Positions 33,774 to 45,760 of a DNA stretch of 64,000 nt are shown piece after piece; position 1 is the first letter of the stretch; every line of letters starts with the position of its first letter. The notes beneath the pieces are model-generated. The model made no database searches. It was given only the letters and a program-made list of their open reading frames with translations, and was not told where the DNA came from. This stretch comes from Ceriagrion tenellum (taxonomy: Eukaryota > Arthropoda > Insecta > Odonata > Coenagrionidae). Both the position numbers and the translations under genes were made by a program. The DNA lies in NCBI GenBank assembly GCA_963169105.1, contig OY720642.1, forward strand, positions 15,060,965-15,124,964, in the 5' to 3' direction.

Positions 33774-35531
33774 ATGCCAAGCAGCCGCAAGCGAACTACC
33801 GATAAAGCAAATTTGTCTAAGGAAGCACTCGAGGCGGCTTTTGTATTAGCAAAAAATGGAACATCAATTCGACAAGCGGCAAAGCTACACGGCATTCCCG
33901 TTACAACTTTATAAGACCGAATATCGAAAGCAAAATCCGATCCCCCGTTTCTTGGACGCCACTCTACCTTCACACCTGAACAGGAGCGTGAATTTGCTGA
34001 CCACATTATTCGTCTTGCTAAAATTTTTTATGGCATCACTCCAAAAGACATTCGGCGTGGTGCCTTCACGTTTGTTGCAAGTAATCAAATCAAACATTCG
34101 TTTAAAAAAGAGACCAAAATCGCTGGAAAAGATTGGTCCTATGGGTTTATAAAAAGTAATGGTAAATTAAGCATTCGCAGGTCAGAAGCTACTAGTAGGT
34201 ATTAATAGAATTCTAGGATTTAACCGACAGGATGTTGGGAAATTCTTTGCTAATTTGGAAGAAGTTAGGGTAAAATACAAATTTGAGCTAACAGAAATCT
34301 GGAATACGGATGAGACCAGTATTTCTACTGTGCAAGAGAATGGTGTTGTTGTAGCAGAAAAGGGGCAGTGACAAGCTGGGAGCGTGGAAAAACAATCACA
34401 GTGTTGTGCTGCATGAGCGCGGCTGGCCAATTTGTACCTCCGATGTTCATTTTTCCTCGGAAGACGATGACGCCTTTGTCAGAGAAAGATGGACCCCCTG
34501 GTGCGGTTTACTGCTGTTCAAAGTCAGGATGGACAAATGAGGACATATTTCTAGAATGGCTAGATCACTTCATAAAACATGTAAAGCCTACCAAAGAAAA
34601 GCCAGTGTTATTAGTTATGGACAATCACTCTTCTCACTGCACTCTAGACGCCTTTGATATATGGATGGCCTTTGGTATTGTGGTTGTCTCCTTACCCCCT
34701 CACACATCCCACCGCCTTCAGCCCTTGGATGTGACCTACTATTCTTCATTAAAAGCAGCCTACAATAAGGAGTGTGACATTTACCTGAAAGGAAAACCGT
34801 TTGAAAAGATCACACCTTACGACGTGGCTGGTCTTTTTTTCAAGGGCTATGGTACAGTCACTACTGTCTTGAAAGGCATCTCTGGATTTACAAAGACAGG
34901 GATCTACCCTTTTAACCCAAATATATTTACAAATGAAGATTTTCTCGTAGAAGATACCTGTCTTCAACGGCAGGAACCATGCATTGAAACTGCTGCAAAT
35001 GGAAGCCAATCCTGTTACAAATGAGGTTGCTGTATCCCCTGGAACATCCTTCCAAGAGATTTTACCAATCCACACAACCAGCAAAGCCAATCAACCAGTT
35101 GATCCAAAGACAAAAAGAGGCAGGCGAAACAGCGCTCGGAAATACTGTCTACAACACCAATGAAGAGTAATCTTGAAGTAAAATGCAAAAAAAAGAAAAA
35201 AAAACTAAAAATCAGAGAAGAAAATTCCACCAAAAGTAAAAATATAAAAATTAAGGAGGCAAAAGAACCTAAGAAATATGGAAAAATTGTCCCTACTGGG
35301 AAAGGAAAACTTTTTATGAAAGTCCAGCGAAAAGCTACGAAAGATCTTCTCAAGGAAATTGAATTTGAGAAGATGTAGACGGACCAAGAGAAGTGTTTCG
35401 TCTGTGACGACTACGGTCAAGATCAGGAGCTGTGGTATCAGTGCACTGTATGTGGCACTTGGGTGCATACTGAGTGCTCTGGTTGGGACTTCCCTGAGGG
35501 GTACAAGTGCGAAATTTATGTAGGAAAATAA
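33774..35531 (+). pseudogene. pogo/jerky-type DDE transposase with PHD-like finger, broken
   Basis: Plus-strand remnant of a pogo-superfamily (CENP-B/jerky-like) transposase. It starts at an ATG with an N-terminal helix-turn-helix (SKEALEAAFVLAKNGTSIRQ, AAKLHGIPVTTL). It is interrupted by a TAA at 33912, then continues in other frames with TFTPEQEREFADHIIRLAK, IRRGAFTFVASNQIKHSF and GFNRQDVGKFFANLEEVRVK. The catalytic region follows: EIWNTDETSIST (first Asp), VTSWERGKTITVLCC, LVMDNHSSH (second Asp) and TSHRLQPLDVTYYSSLKAAY (third acidic residue). A small deletion near 34365 shifts the frame. After a Lys-rich stretch, the C-terminus has CFVCDDYG...CTVCGTWVHTEC, a PHD-like finger whose final Cys appears to be Tyr (KCEIY). 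No terminal inverted repeats were found. Confidence 0.85.
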
Positions 35532-35559
35532 TTGGCCTGTCCTGTTGGCCAAATAACAA

Positions 35560-36950
35560 ATGTGATTTCCAAGACTGGAACAGTGTGCCTTAAACTAATT
35601 GCCAAATACTAATGTACCTACCTAAAACTTTTTACACTAATATAAAGAAGTTTTTGTCAGTTTAAAGTTTAAGTTTCAGCCTTGTTACTGTCGTGTTCTA
35701 CTACAAACTTAAAAGATTGTTCTTTCAAGAAGCAAGTTAAGCTTCATAATTGTTTTACGTTCTGTAGGAAATTTAGTTTTTTGTTTCAGTTTAGTTACTT
35801 TTTAGATTATTATTCAAATTTTTCCTGTTACTATTACCTCATTCAACATCCTTTATTTTGTTACAGAAATACGCAATACATAAACAGTTTCAAAATTTTC
35901 GATTTTATGTGAGTTTTTATTTGCCTATGTTATTTTAATGGGGACTAAAGTGTTCGTCATTACCCGACAGGTAGGGCAATACCGAACCATGTAAAGGTTA
36001 AGTTGATATTTTTTTATAATTGTATGTAACATGCTCGACATAAAACATGTTATTTAATTTGAAGTACTAACTACATACTTTATTTAGGATTAGTTGGAAT
36101 TGAATTTGAGCGAGCCATTTAGATGTGATAAAAAAGAGGCCTTAAGTGTTCGCCATTCCCTACTCTCCCCTACACATGGTTGCATAGAAAATAAAAATAT
36201 GATTTACGTGATTATAAAATTAAAAAATCCATCTCACAGTCGTCCGTTTTAACGTCCGATCCGATGGGTAGCGCACGACACTAGAAATCCTCTCCTCATG
36301 ACACCCTTTTAGGGTTGAGATTCCACAGAAAATTGTCCCCTAGAAATTGAACCCGAGCCCCTTAAGGGTGGTAAGCAATCCCTCTGTAGTTTCAGAGTTG
36401 AAAAGCAAAATGTTAACTTCTAATTACGCTGTAGAACTAGCTTTTCTGCATCATTTTCTCTCTACTGTGATTAGTGGCCTCAGACGTGACTTGGTGCCAC
36501 CAATTCCAAATTGGAATGAAGCACTTTAACTTGGTGATTCCAAGAAGGTGGAAGTCATTTTCTTAGGTCTCTTGAATTACTGCAGAAATAATACAAACTA
36601 TTTAGGGATCTCAAGTGTTCCCGTTGGGAAAGAGGAAGGATGGGAGGAAGTTATTTTGGATTTTGATTTTCAATACATTGTGTTTGGCTATGGTTGAGGT
36701 TTATAATTATTGTGCACCACCCAACGCAGTACCCCAGGCCATCTCATGAGACTTCAGCCACCACTGATCCCAGGCCAGATCACAAATACAAAGTGAACCG
36801 AGCACTTGGGAGGCGTTATTCTACATTTAGAATGTAGTGAGTTATTTCCACTCACAACAGGGACATTACGTGGAAATGTTGAGAAAAGATGGTTGCAAAG
36901 TCGAACGTGGAGAGTAACACTGTATAGTGGGGATATCTAGACTCTTAGGA
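35560..36950. other. 3' flank of the transposase; no further gene
   Basis: AT-rich sequence. Two related motifs (aagtgttcgtcattaccc at about 35948 and aagtgttcgccattccct at about 36144) occur in the same orientation downstream of the transposase. They may belong to its 3' terminal region, but no inverted partner was found upstream. Confidence 0.3.
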
Positions 36951-36954
36951 AGTA

Positions 36955-37430
36955 CCCTGAATTCTCAAGTATAACACGCGTGTTATACATGGTTTTTTTG
37001 CAAAATTTTCAAAGTTATTTGATTCGCGTTATACATAAGGTGAACAAGTGTGCGTTATACATAAGGTGAACGAGTGCATGTTATGCATAAGAATTACTAG
37101 GTAGGTACTTCATAAAAAAGCTCTTAAGCATTCAAATATTAAATCAGTTAAGTGACAATATTGCTGGAAGTGAAATAAATACAATAGCTACTACAATATG
37201 TTACTTTTTTGTCCCTCACGTAATTGCTTTGGATTTTCCCCTGCCTTATTGAAAAAATGCAAATTTCAATGGTTCCGAGAATATGAATGTCAGTAGTCAA
37301 GGTTCTGCGGGTGTCCTGCACATAATATATGAGTGCGAGTTATACTTGAAATTTTGGAGACACGTGGATAACAGCCAAAAGTTGACCTGTGCATTATGCA
37401 TGAGTGCACGTTATACTTGGGAATTTAGGG
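36955..37430. mobile_element. TA-flanked TIR element with 27-bp internal repeats
   Basis: Left end CCCTGAATTCTCAAGTATAA, right end (reverse complement) CCCTAAATTCCCAAGTATAA, both flanked by TA (36953-36954, 37431-37432), as for Tc1/mariner/pogo insertions. Inside, a unit of about 27 bp containing gttatacataaggtgaac repeats near 37026-37100, and related gttatac/gcattatgcat motifs occur inverted near the right end. No transposase. Confidence 0.75.
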
Positions 37431-37432
37431 TA

Positions 37433-40177
37433 GATGAGAGTCAGTTGGAGGGGTTTTGGATGGGAGTTCACAGGAGAATGGATAAGGAGTGATGGAAGTA
37501 CAGGGAGACAAACAACTTACCCTTGGCACGATAAATTCCTCATATGTACTGTCTTACTCTTCTCATTTAATCCAGAACAAAATGTTAATAGGAAGAGGAA
37601 AAATAGCAGTTTCAACCTTTTCATTACAAATGCCATTTTAAAATGCAGCAAATTTTTCACCCATGTGAACGAATGCCATTTAGAAAAGCTGTAAATTTTT
37701 CCATGCAAGACAATAAATGCAGTTTTAAAACTGGCTCCGAGGCCAGGCAAGCAAAAAAGGTTCTGGGTGTCATTCAGGAACCCACCCCACCAATCTTTGG
37801 AGCCTTCCTCAGCTTTCAGGCAGAGGTAATCTCGGCCCTCCTTTTCACTGCCTACCACACCCTGGGCCTTTGTCTGCTGTCACCTGCTTGTTTATTTAGT
37901 GGAATAATCAAAAAAATATTTATTGAATGCTTCAGAAATTAGATCCAGAAGTTCATTTCTTATATTTCTCTCAGTTTCTACAAAATTTAAATAAAGCACT
38001 ACCATTATTATGAAGAGAGTTCTTCCGTCACAGAAACTCTACACCAATTTGGGTGTTTTTTTCATTCTATGAGAGGAATTAAGAAAATATGAAATGTTCT
38101 AATGCTTACATTAAAATAAAGCAGAACTGCAAGTTCGTTACATGTTCTGAACCTAGATTGCAAATGAGGAAGATTCCACAACTTATGTTAGCAATATGCA
38201 GAAAAAACTATCTCACACGACAGTTGCAAAAATATTTCTTCTCATCTAATCTCAATTCCACTCCTGGGGAAGTTAATGGGCTAAAAATGAATAATTTTAT
38301 ATAAAAATCAGGTATCCTTAAATTATGTGCAGGGATGCTTACTCATGTAAAACAACACAATAGATTTATTTTTGTAACCATTGATATGGTGTCTCTTACG
38401 CTAGGTAACTTAATATTAACTGTAGAACTTTATTTATAGGCTGTAAAACCTGAGTAAAACTAAAAGGAATCATTTCCGTATTAACCTACACTCTGAGTGC
38501 TGACTAATTTTTTAAGAAAAACATTGCATTAACATATAGTTGATTGCAGAGTGCAATGGGTACACATTTGGAAAGGGTCAAAGATAATCTCTGCATAGTG
38601 GCTGAAGAAAAAGTCAGGCACCCCACTGGGTCTGGTCCCAGGAGTGGAGGGAAATCATAACACTTTGCTTTGCTAGAGCACCATACATGCATGGTGAGTG
38701 GAAAGAAATTTCTGACGTAACAGGGGCAAAAAAAGCTTTTCCGAAGCACAACCCTGGTGTGTAAGTAAGGGTTAAGAACAGGAGAAAATACATAAATGCA
38801 ATAGAATTGAACAAGTCAAGCATGGTCAGGGCATCATAAAGATAATCGGGAAAGGTTCTTTAGAGTTTGATATCCTTACATGTATTCAATCTAAATGGTA
38901 TGAAGAGCATAAGGCAAGGCAAAAATTAGTCCTATTATGTACTGTCTATTTACAGTCACAAGTACCGATATTGGATTGATAAAGCATATACACCTATACA
39001 TATGCCAACCAACTCAGAATCATTGCTTGTGGAATATTGCGAGTCTAATGGTTGAATAATACTATTAATATAATTAGTGATATATCAGCTAGATTTCTCA
39101 AGATCCTAGAGAATTTAAATATGGCTTTTGGAGTAAAATTAGGCGCTAACAGTTCTTTATAATAGTGTGTCATTTTAATAACAACTTTGGTTTGCTCCAT
39201 GAATCCACATATTATTACGAAAACTATTTTTGTATATGATTAAAAACCTCTTCCTCTTTTTCATAGCTACAGTGGCTTTCTTTCTTTTTGTGCTGTTTCA
39301 TGAATGTCCTTAGCCTACTTAGGTTCATTAGAGGAGCACAGTGTATTGGCAGGATTGCTGCATGTGGAATAGTTTCTTTTTTACACACGGCACTGCACAT
39401 AGGTCTTCATTACACATGCCCAGTGCATTAAAAACCATTGGTACTAAAACATTCTTTATATAAACTATTAAAAAATGAGCATTTCACTGGAATATAAATA
39501 TTGTTAAGTAGTGATGGAACAACTAGCATACCTGCTGGATCAAAACTGGAATATAAATATTGTTAAGTAGTGATGGAACAACTAGCATACCTGCAGGACC
39601 AAAACAAAAAAATGCCATTCATGAAGTTTCTAGCATCATTAAAATTCAAATCAGTGCGGTTACTATCAATGGAAGGTCATGGTTTCACTTTTCACTATGT
39701 TTATTGCATTTGAGATATATTTTGTACAATGCAGTTTTCAAGAGTACTTTATACCACATAGTTCTACTTCTGAGCAATAATACTCCATGCATATCATTTA
39801 TCTCATCCACAAATTTTCTTAACAAAACAGCCCTGGTCATAAAACGTGAAGGCATAATCACTCAATGCGTCAAAAGTTAAAGTAGAAAAGAACAATGGCA
39901 GCAAATAAACAAATTTTCTGAATTCATCCCAGTTCTAAATATTTACATAAATTAGGTACTTTTGCGCAAAGTCATTTTTTCATCAGGATAAAAATATCCA
40001 AACTGAGGAGTACTTGGTCCCAAATAAAAGTCACAATCCAAACATTTGGGCAGTTGGGGAAACTCCTCAAGAACAGTAAGAAGTATGACATCTCACCTCA
40101 AGTCTCAATCAATATTCATAAATGCCACGGGAACAAGTCATGGAATATTTTATAAAGAGTCCAAGAAGGTGTTTTCT
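37433..40177 (-). other. Possible Edc3 3' UTR and downstream sequence
   Basis: Lies downstream of the Edc3 stop codon on the minus strand. Several AATAAA signals occur on the minus strand (for example near 39700 and 38365), so part of this is probably 3' UTR, but no end can be chosen. Open frames here lack motifs. It contains a 59-bp tandem duplication at 39487-39604. Confidence 0.3.
39487..39604. repeat. 59-bp perfect-length tandem duplication
   Basis: Two adjacent 59-bp copies (39487-39545, 39546-39604) differ at only about two positions near their 3' ends (ctgctggatc vs ctgcaggacc). This looks like a recent duplication. Confidence 0.9.
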
Positions 40178-40342
40178 TCAAATATCATTTGGATAGAGAG
40201 GAATAACAAACTTCGGCCCAAATGGAGATCTATACTTTATACCGACATCTTGGAATGCACCCAGTGGGTATCCCAGGTTGCAAAGGTAGATTTTACCATT
40301 GTCAGATGAATGTGACAAAGGAAGCACAGGAGACAAGGAAAC
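40178..40342 (-). CDS. Edc3: Edc3 terminal coding exon (YjeF_N C-terminus)
   Basis: Last coding exon of enhancer of mRNA-decapping protein 3, a P-body scaffold that binds Dcp2 and promotes decapping in the cytoplasm. A strong acceptor (cttttgttttacag) precedes codon 1. The exon is 54 codons plus TGA and reads VSLSPVLPLSHSS, GKIYLCNLGYPLGAF and GIKYRSPFGPKFVIPLYPND. The GINY-SPFG-KFVIPL ending is the signature C-terminus of the EDC3 YjeF_N (Rossmann-like) domain. The phase (0) matches the 3' end of the exon at 48342-48607. Codons are intact, unlike the surrounding transposon remnants. Confidence 0.88.
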   Translation of the reverse strand, partial: VSLSPVLPLSHSSDNGKIYLCNLGYPLGAFQDVGIKYRSPFGPKFVIPLYPNDI

Positions 40343-41157
40343 CTGTAAAACAAAAGAAGATTACAATGATGATGAATGAAGAGACACTAAAGTAAAAAAA
40401 TCTTCCTAAGGGCAAGATGTCAGCTATAAGCAGTCTTAGAAAGTATTGCTTGGATTTATTAATTTCATTTTGAGGAAGTCCTTCTTTTATCATTTTTATC
40501 CATTCAAACATACCATATTTCATGGCAAATAAGACACATTTTCCAAAACAACAGGTTAAAAATCACTCCTGGGGCTTATCCAGTTCAGTCATTATGTCAG
40601 ATTCACCTGCCAGAGCAGATGATCTTGGTAAACCATTAATATGTTATACATATGAGTTTCATTTGCATATACTAGAAGTACTGGATCAGGCTCAAATTTT
40701 AAATAAACAAAAATAGTTAATTGTAACACAAGGGTGAACATTAATGGCTACCACAAAATATATAAAAGTAACTAGTCATTGCATTGACATTTGTTTTTAG
40801 GCTGCAGAAAACAATGGACCAGCACCATATGATGAGTGCAACAATGCACAATACTCTGTCCAATGAAGTTCAAAATAAACCTCTGTTGAGATTCAAAAGG
40901 AGATTGGTTTATGCATGATCCCTTTCATAAACTGAGAGATGCTCTGGAACTGAATCAATCGGGGTGTAAGATTGCAAACACTGTTAGAATAGAAGATTAT
41001 TTCTCTTGGTTAGCAATTGACATAGAAGTCATTACAATAAAAGCATTATTACAAAATTAAAACATACATTAAAAACTTGCTTTCACGCCTCTAGATTTAA
41101 GTTTTCCCTTGATAAAAGACATTTTATTGAGGTCACAAGAATTTTTGTATCCTTGAA

Positions 41158-41884
41158 CAGGGTGTCCAGCTGGGCATTTGGAAATTCCCTGAGATTTCCA
41201 GGTTTTCCAGACATAATTTTTATTTTTCCAGAGGAATACTGATTTTTTTTCTCGTTAATTATAAGAGAATGTTCATTATGTTCTTTGGGTGCGTAAGGAT
41301 TATTTTTCAACTTGCATATTTGGAGGACAATGAACACAAAACTTTAAAATAGTTTGAGAGAAAATTACATCGCCACCCTTTCTTAGATTTAAACATTGTC
41401 ATGCTGGTGCTCAGGAACAAGGTTTTATTACAGCCAGACTGTGCTATGAATAGCATTGATATAAAATGATCAACAACTTAAAAAACTGAAGGAATTGACT
41501 TTTTTCCTTATTTTGCTAAATGCGACAACGCAAAGGAAATTTGACTTTGATTAACTTGCTGATAAAGAAAAGAAAGAACTTGCCGATAAAGGCACGTTCG
41601 TTACGCCACTGATTTACAGACTATGACCAATAAGAACACAATGTGCCTATATAGAAAACATTGTACCTACTTTTAGTGATTACAGGAATGCAAAGTGCGA
41701 CCACGCTAGGGATATTTGACTTAGGAACTTGCCGAAAAAGGCACATTGCTTCTGTTGCTGTTTTATATATTGACACCAAAGAAAATTCCAGAGTCAATTC
41801 GATATTTCCCTGAGAGTTCCAGTGAAAATAAAATTCCCTGAAATTTCCCTGTCTTCCCGGTTTTCCAGAGTGCTGGACACCCTG
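41158..41884. mobile_element. TIR element with ends CAGGGTGTCCAGC
   Basis: Both ends read (AA)CAGGGTGTCCAGC, followed by imperfect inverted tracts of ccctgagatttcc/ttttccag type. The interior has a diverged internal duplication: tgcgacaacgc...gataaaggcacg at about 41520-41605 is repeated as tgcgaccacgc...gaaaaaggcaca at about 41696-41750. No transposase and no matching target duplication, so the superfamily is unresolved. The CAGGG ends are hAT-like. Confidence 0.7.
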
Positions 41885-42429
41885 TTGTAATGCAATCTTA
41901 TCCCACTATTTATACTTAAAAATTTTGAAATATCCTTCAATGTACAATAATTGCCATAAGACGGCGGCCAGCCCACATAACATGTATCAACCGATATGTC
42001 AGCACAAAAATTATGCGATCCTGAGTTTGAAGCCGAATATTATGAGAATGCCTAGGCTGATTGTAATGAAATGAACGTCCACACAAGGTCTATTTTATTG
42101 TTGAAAAGTTGCAATTAAGTTTTCTCATTGGTGTTAAAATGCTGTCTCTCATACAAAACTGAAAAAATATGCCATTTTTGAGCCTTTAGCAGAAATTCCA
42201 ACATTTGCAAGATTACTGCAAAAATTTTGTTAACTGCCATCAGAATTTAATATGTTTCTCTACCTTTGTAGGAGTTCTTCAAAAGTTTTGATTCTGTAAC
42301 TCTATTTGTAGTACAGCTGGTTATTAATGCTTGTACAGATCGTGCCCAACTTTGCATAGTCATGTTGATGGTCTTTAAGACAATGTTACTGTGGGCGTGA
42401 CTGGTCTTTTTCATGGCATACTGCCATAC

Positions 42430-42600
42430 AAGACCTAAGGCGCTCTGCACACGGGAAGACTGAAACCCAACTGTAGTTGTAAACAAGTTAAGCAACCGAG
42501 TTGTCTGTGACTTGACCAATGTAGTCAGGTGGGACACTGCACACGGAGCAACTCCGATTCGACGCGTCGACAACCAGTCGCTTTCCAGTTGCTACAGATG
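42430..42600. mobile_element. Possible Harbinger-like MITE remnant
   Basis: Read on the minus strand, the motif CCGTGTGCAG occurs twice about 90 bp apart (ctccgtgtgcagtg and cccgtgtgcagagcgcc). Between and around them are gactgg/gttgtc-type short repeats (tcacagacaactcggttgc). This architecture resembles PIF/Harbinger-type MITEs with GTGTGCAGAG ends, but no clean inverted repeat or 3-bp duplication could be established. Confidence 0.35.
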
Positions 42601-42830
42601 TAAATTGTAACTATAGAAATATTCTTCATCAAAGGTGGCACTAATTATGCCAGGCAGAGGGTCACAGACAGCTTTAGCTGCCTTTACGATTGGGATTCCA
42701 TTGAATCCTGATGACCATTTGTTTGGTAAAGTTTCAACTATTTCACTGACCTCCATTGGGTCAGCAGGAAGAGGAAGAAAATCCTTAACGGTGAAGGACA
42801 ATGTCTTATTGTAGGAAGGAGGTCAGAAGT
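42595..42830 (-). pseudogene. Jockey-like LINE reverse transcriptase fragment
   Basis: The minus strand reads FTVKDFLPLPADPMEVSEIV, ETLPNKWSSGFNGIPIVKAA and KAVCDPLPGIISATFDEE. This is the conserved start of the RT finger region (KSSGPDGIP motif) in Jockey-superfamily LINEs. About 75 codons survive and the rest of the element is not recognisable on either side. It lies inside the Edc3 intron, sense to Edc3. Confidence 0.7.
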
Positions 42831-44945
42831 AGCTTTGAAGATCACTGAATTAACACTGGCAGCAATTTATAAAGGATTAGTGGCTGAAGTACAATAGAAG
42901 CTGAATTCATCAACCATTGCATTATATTGAATTGCTGTGGTATTGCACTTGATGACATCCTATGTAGACTTAAAGGGATTGGTGGAGGAAATGATGTATG
43001 TTTCATAGACCATTAAATGATGATGCCAGACATGCCATTTGAAGGCCTTAGCCGCTTCCCTGACACATACGGAAATATTCGGGCACTGCGGCTGTACCAA
43101 TTCTGACGTGCCCGTACATTTCTGGGCAAGTCTACGATGGCCTTAACTTTTTCTTTTCACTTGGATATTTATGACCGATGCTGATAGTTAACGTCCCTGC
43201 CGCCTCAAGTGCTGCTGATGGCATGGACTCATGTTTGCCATATGCAGTGCATTGTTCAAATAGGGATTTCTGATGCTCGAGCTTTTCTTTCTTCGATCTT
43301 CTTTTTGCATTGGATGCATTTTTATGCATCTTTTTCCATATTATTTATTTGCATCACCTCCTTCCTGTAAACATTTTTTAACCTTAGAAAATACTAATTG
43401 AACAGATCTCCTGAGGGAATATGGGATAAGCGATAAAATACTTTCTGCTTGAAGAACAAAAGAGTGAATATGAATCGAAACTAGGCAATTTGGCATCTGA
43501 AAACACCACGAGATCGAGTTTAAGTGAAAGACATGCAGGGCCGTGGACTACCGCACATGTGTAATCTGTTCCTTTTTCGTAAGGCACTGAAGGGACAAGT
43601 TGCAGAACTTTTTACAATGGGTAAAGGACATGACTTCGCGCATGGGTGTGAAGTCCATTCCACATGGAGGTTGGGTCTCCTTGTCATTTTATGAATGAAC
43701 ATCAGTCTTTTTTTCTGAGTTTTGGAGCACGTGCATATTTTTTCCATCTAGATTCTCTGGTTTGAAATAACATGATATGTGAAAAAGCATATTTTGTGGC
43801 AACTACTTATTTTTGCTGAGGATGATTGCTGCACTGGGGTGTTCTGAATCGCATAGTCATACAATGAATTCAGGAGAAGAATCGTAATCGGCAGACAGTG
43901 GCTCAGATGAATAAGAGATTGAAGACTCTGGATATTTGCTATTTTTGTATTATTTGTGTATGTTGTACGTATGATATTTTACCTGTATAAATGTATCTTT
44001 ATAAACAAATGTGACCATAAATGATTTCACTGAATTCCAGGAAAAAAGTGATAGTAATTCTTGAAAAACCAAAACCCTTCCACAATTTGTGAAAAATTAT
44101 CAATTTTCACGTAAAATTCATTTGTAAAATTTATATTGAAAATTAAGTCCCAAAGCAAAGTATTCTCATTCATCAAGTTGTAATTAACAGTGATAAGCAA
44201 TAAAAAAATTTGCCTCTTTTTGTATTCTATCGTAAAAAAATTGTCAGGGAAGCAGTTAAGGGATAGTTTGAGTCACTTTGGCTGATGCCAAAGCATTAGA
44301 CTGGCAGGTAAAGCTTGTGCATGCATTGGCTTTCATCTACTAGGTCTTAAGAGCCAAGTCTACCTTCTTGCAATATCTTTTGGAGGACATTTAAAATTCT
44401 TCTATGGAAATGTTGCATTAATGCACGGAGAAAGTACTGATATTAAAGTCATCTTCAACATTTTTGAAAAATATACATTATCCAAGGCTAAAAGAGCCAA
44501 TGAATTTACAAAGTTAATGATGGAGTCAGTAACAAAGGTTCTTTTACGGACAAGGCATGAGATTCAAAATAAAGAACTATTACAGGACTCTATTGAGAAA
44601 TTGAGAGCATGATGATCAGAAAAAAATGTTTTGCATTAAAGAGAGTGAGAATGCTATATTTGATATGAGAAGATCCATCACAGTTGGTGAGGATTAAGCA
44701 GCGGCATCGGAAGTGGGGGGCAGGAAGGGCCGAAGGCCCCCCCAGAATTTGCCCCGCGCCCTTTCAGGAAAAGTGGGCCCTTTTGGAAGGCCTCACGGGA
44801 CACAAAACTTTGGAGGCCTGTCAATTGACATAAATGGGGATATGGCTATTTAAACTGTAATATGACAAATTTCATCATATGAATGGGCCTGTTTTGGTCA
44901 GGTTGCCGGCAGTTAGAAAAAAAATTGACAACACTGCGAGCACGC

Positions 44946-45760
44946 TGCTTGTGTCACGTTGAGTCCCGCATCGAGGCAGCACCTGCAGCGGTGCCCACGG
45001 CGGCAGCGGATGGGTAATGCCATCAATGTAATGCTGGACAGGCGCCATGTTCCAGCTAGTACTTTTGAGTTTCCTAAGTCAGGTAGGGGTCGTAGCTGCG
45101 TTGCTAAATGGTTTGAGGATTACAAGTGGCTACATTACCTAGAGGACCAGGATCATGTCCTGTGTATAACCTGTTCTCAAGCGTAATGTTTAAACTCTCA
45201 ATGCTCAAACTCGTTTTTACTCGTGGTGGAAAGCCTTTGAGAAATTTGACATTCACAAGAACTCACAGTACCATCGTGTTTCTCTTAGTTATATAGTTGA
45301 CGTTTTACAGAGGGAATCGGTCGCATCCTTGCTAACAGTGCAGCTAAAAAAGTCCCAGAAAGATGCTCGCACTGTATACAAAATTGTGATGAGCTCTTTG
45401 AGACATTTAGCCAAGCTATTTGGGGCGCCACAAATGATAGCGGCAGTTTGATAGAACTTTTAGAGGAGAGGGCACTCGAATGTCCTCCATTGGAAGAATG
45501 GCTAAAAAGAAGGGATAATTGGCTCACAATCAGTGGTGACATCCAAAACGAGATCATGGAAATTATGTCACACAAGGTCCTTTGCACTCTGGTCTGGGAT
45601 ATAAAGGAAAGTTTATTCTTTTCGCTGATGGCCAATGGTACGCTGATCACCGATGCCTCAGGTGATGAACAGCTATCCATTTGCTTCTGCTATGCCAAAA
45701 AGACAACTTCAGAAGTGCACGAAGTCTTTGTTGGTCTCTATTGCATATCAAGTAGCGTAT
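44946..45760 (+). pseudogene. hAT-type TTF zinc finger / DUF4371 transposase fragment
   Basis: Plus-strand remnants of a ZMYM1-like hAT transposase. A TTF-type zinc finger reads CVAKWFEDYKWLHYLEDQDH, VLCITCSQA (44959-45186). In later frames PPLEEWLKRRDNWLTISGDI, QNEIMEIMSHKVLCTL and ASGDEQLSICF...EVHEVFVGLYCISS match the DUF4371/RNase-H-like start. The usual 'ADGTTD' catalytic Asp segment reads ANGTLITD, so the first catalytic Asp is altered. Stops and frameshifts separate the pieces. The right edge fuses directly to a LINE tail. Confidence 0.7.

Noticed and set aside
35160..35378. Lys-rich frame as a separate small gene
   Set aside because: It is the basic linker between the DDE and PHD-like parts of the decayed transposase.
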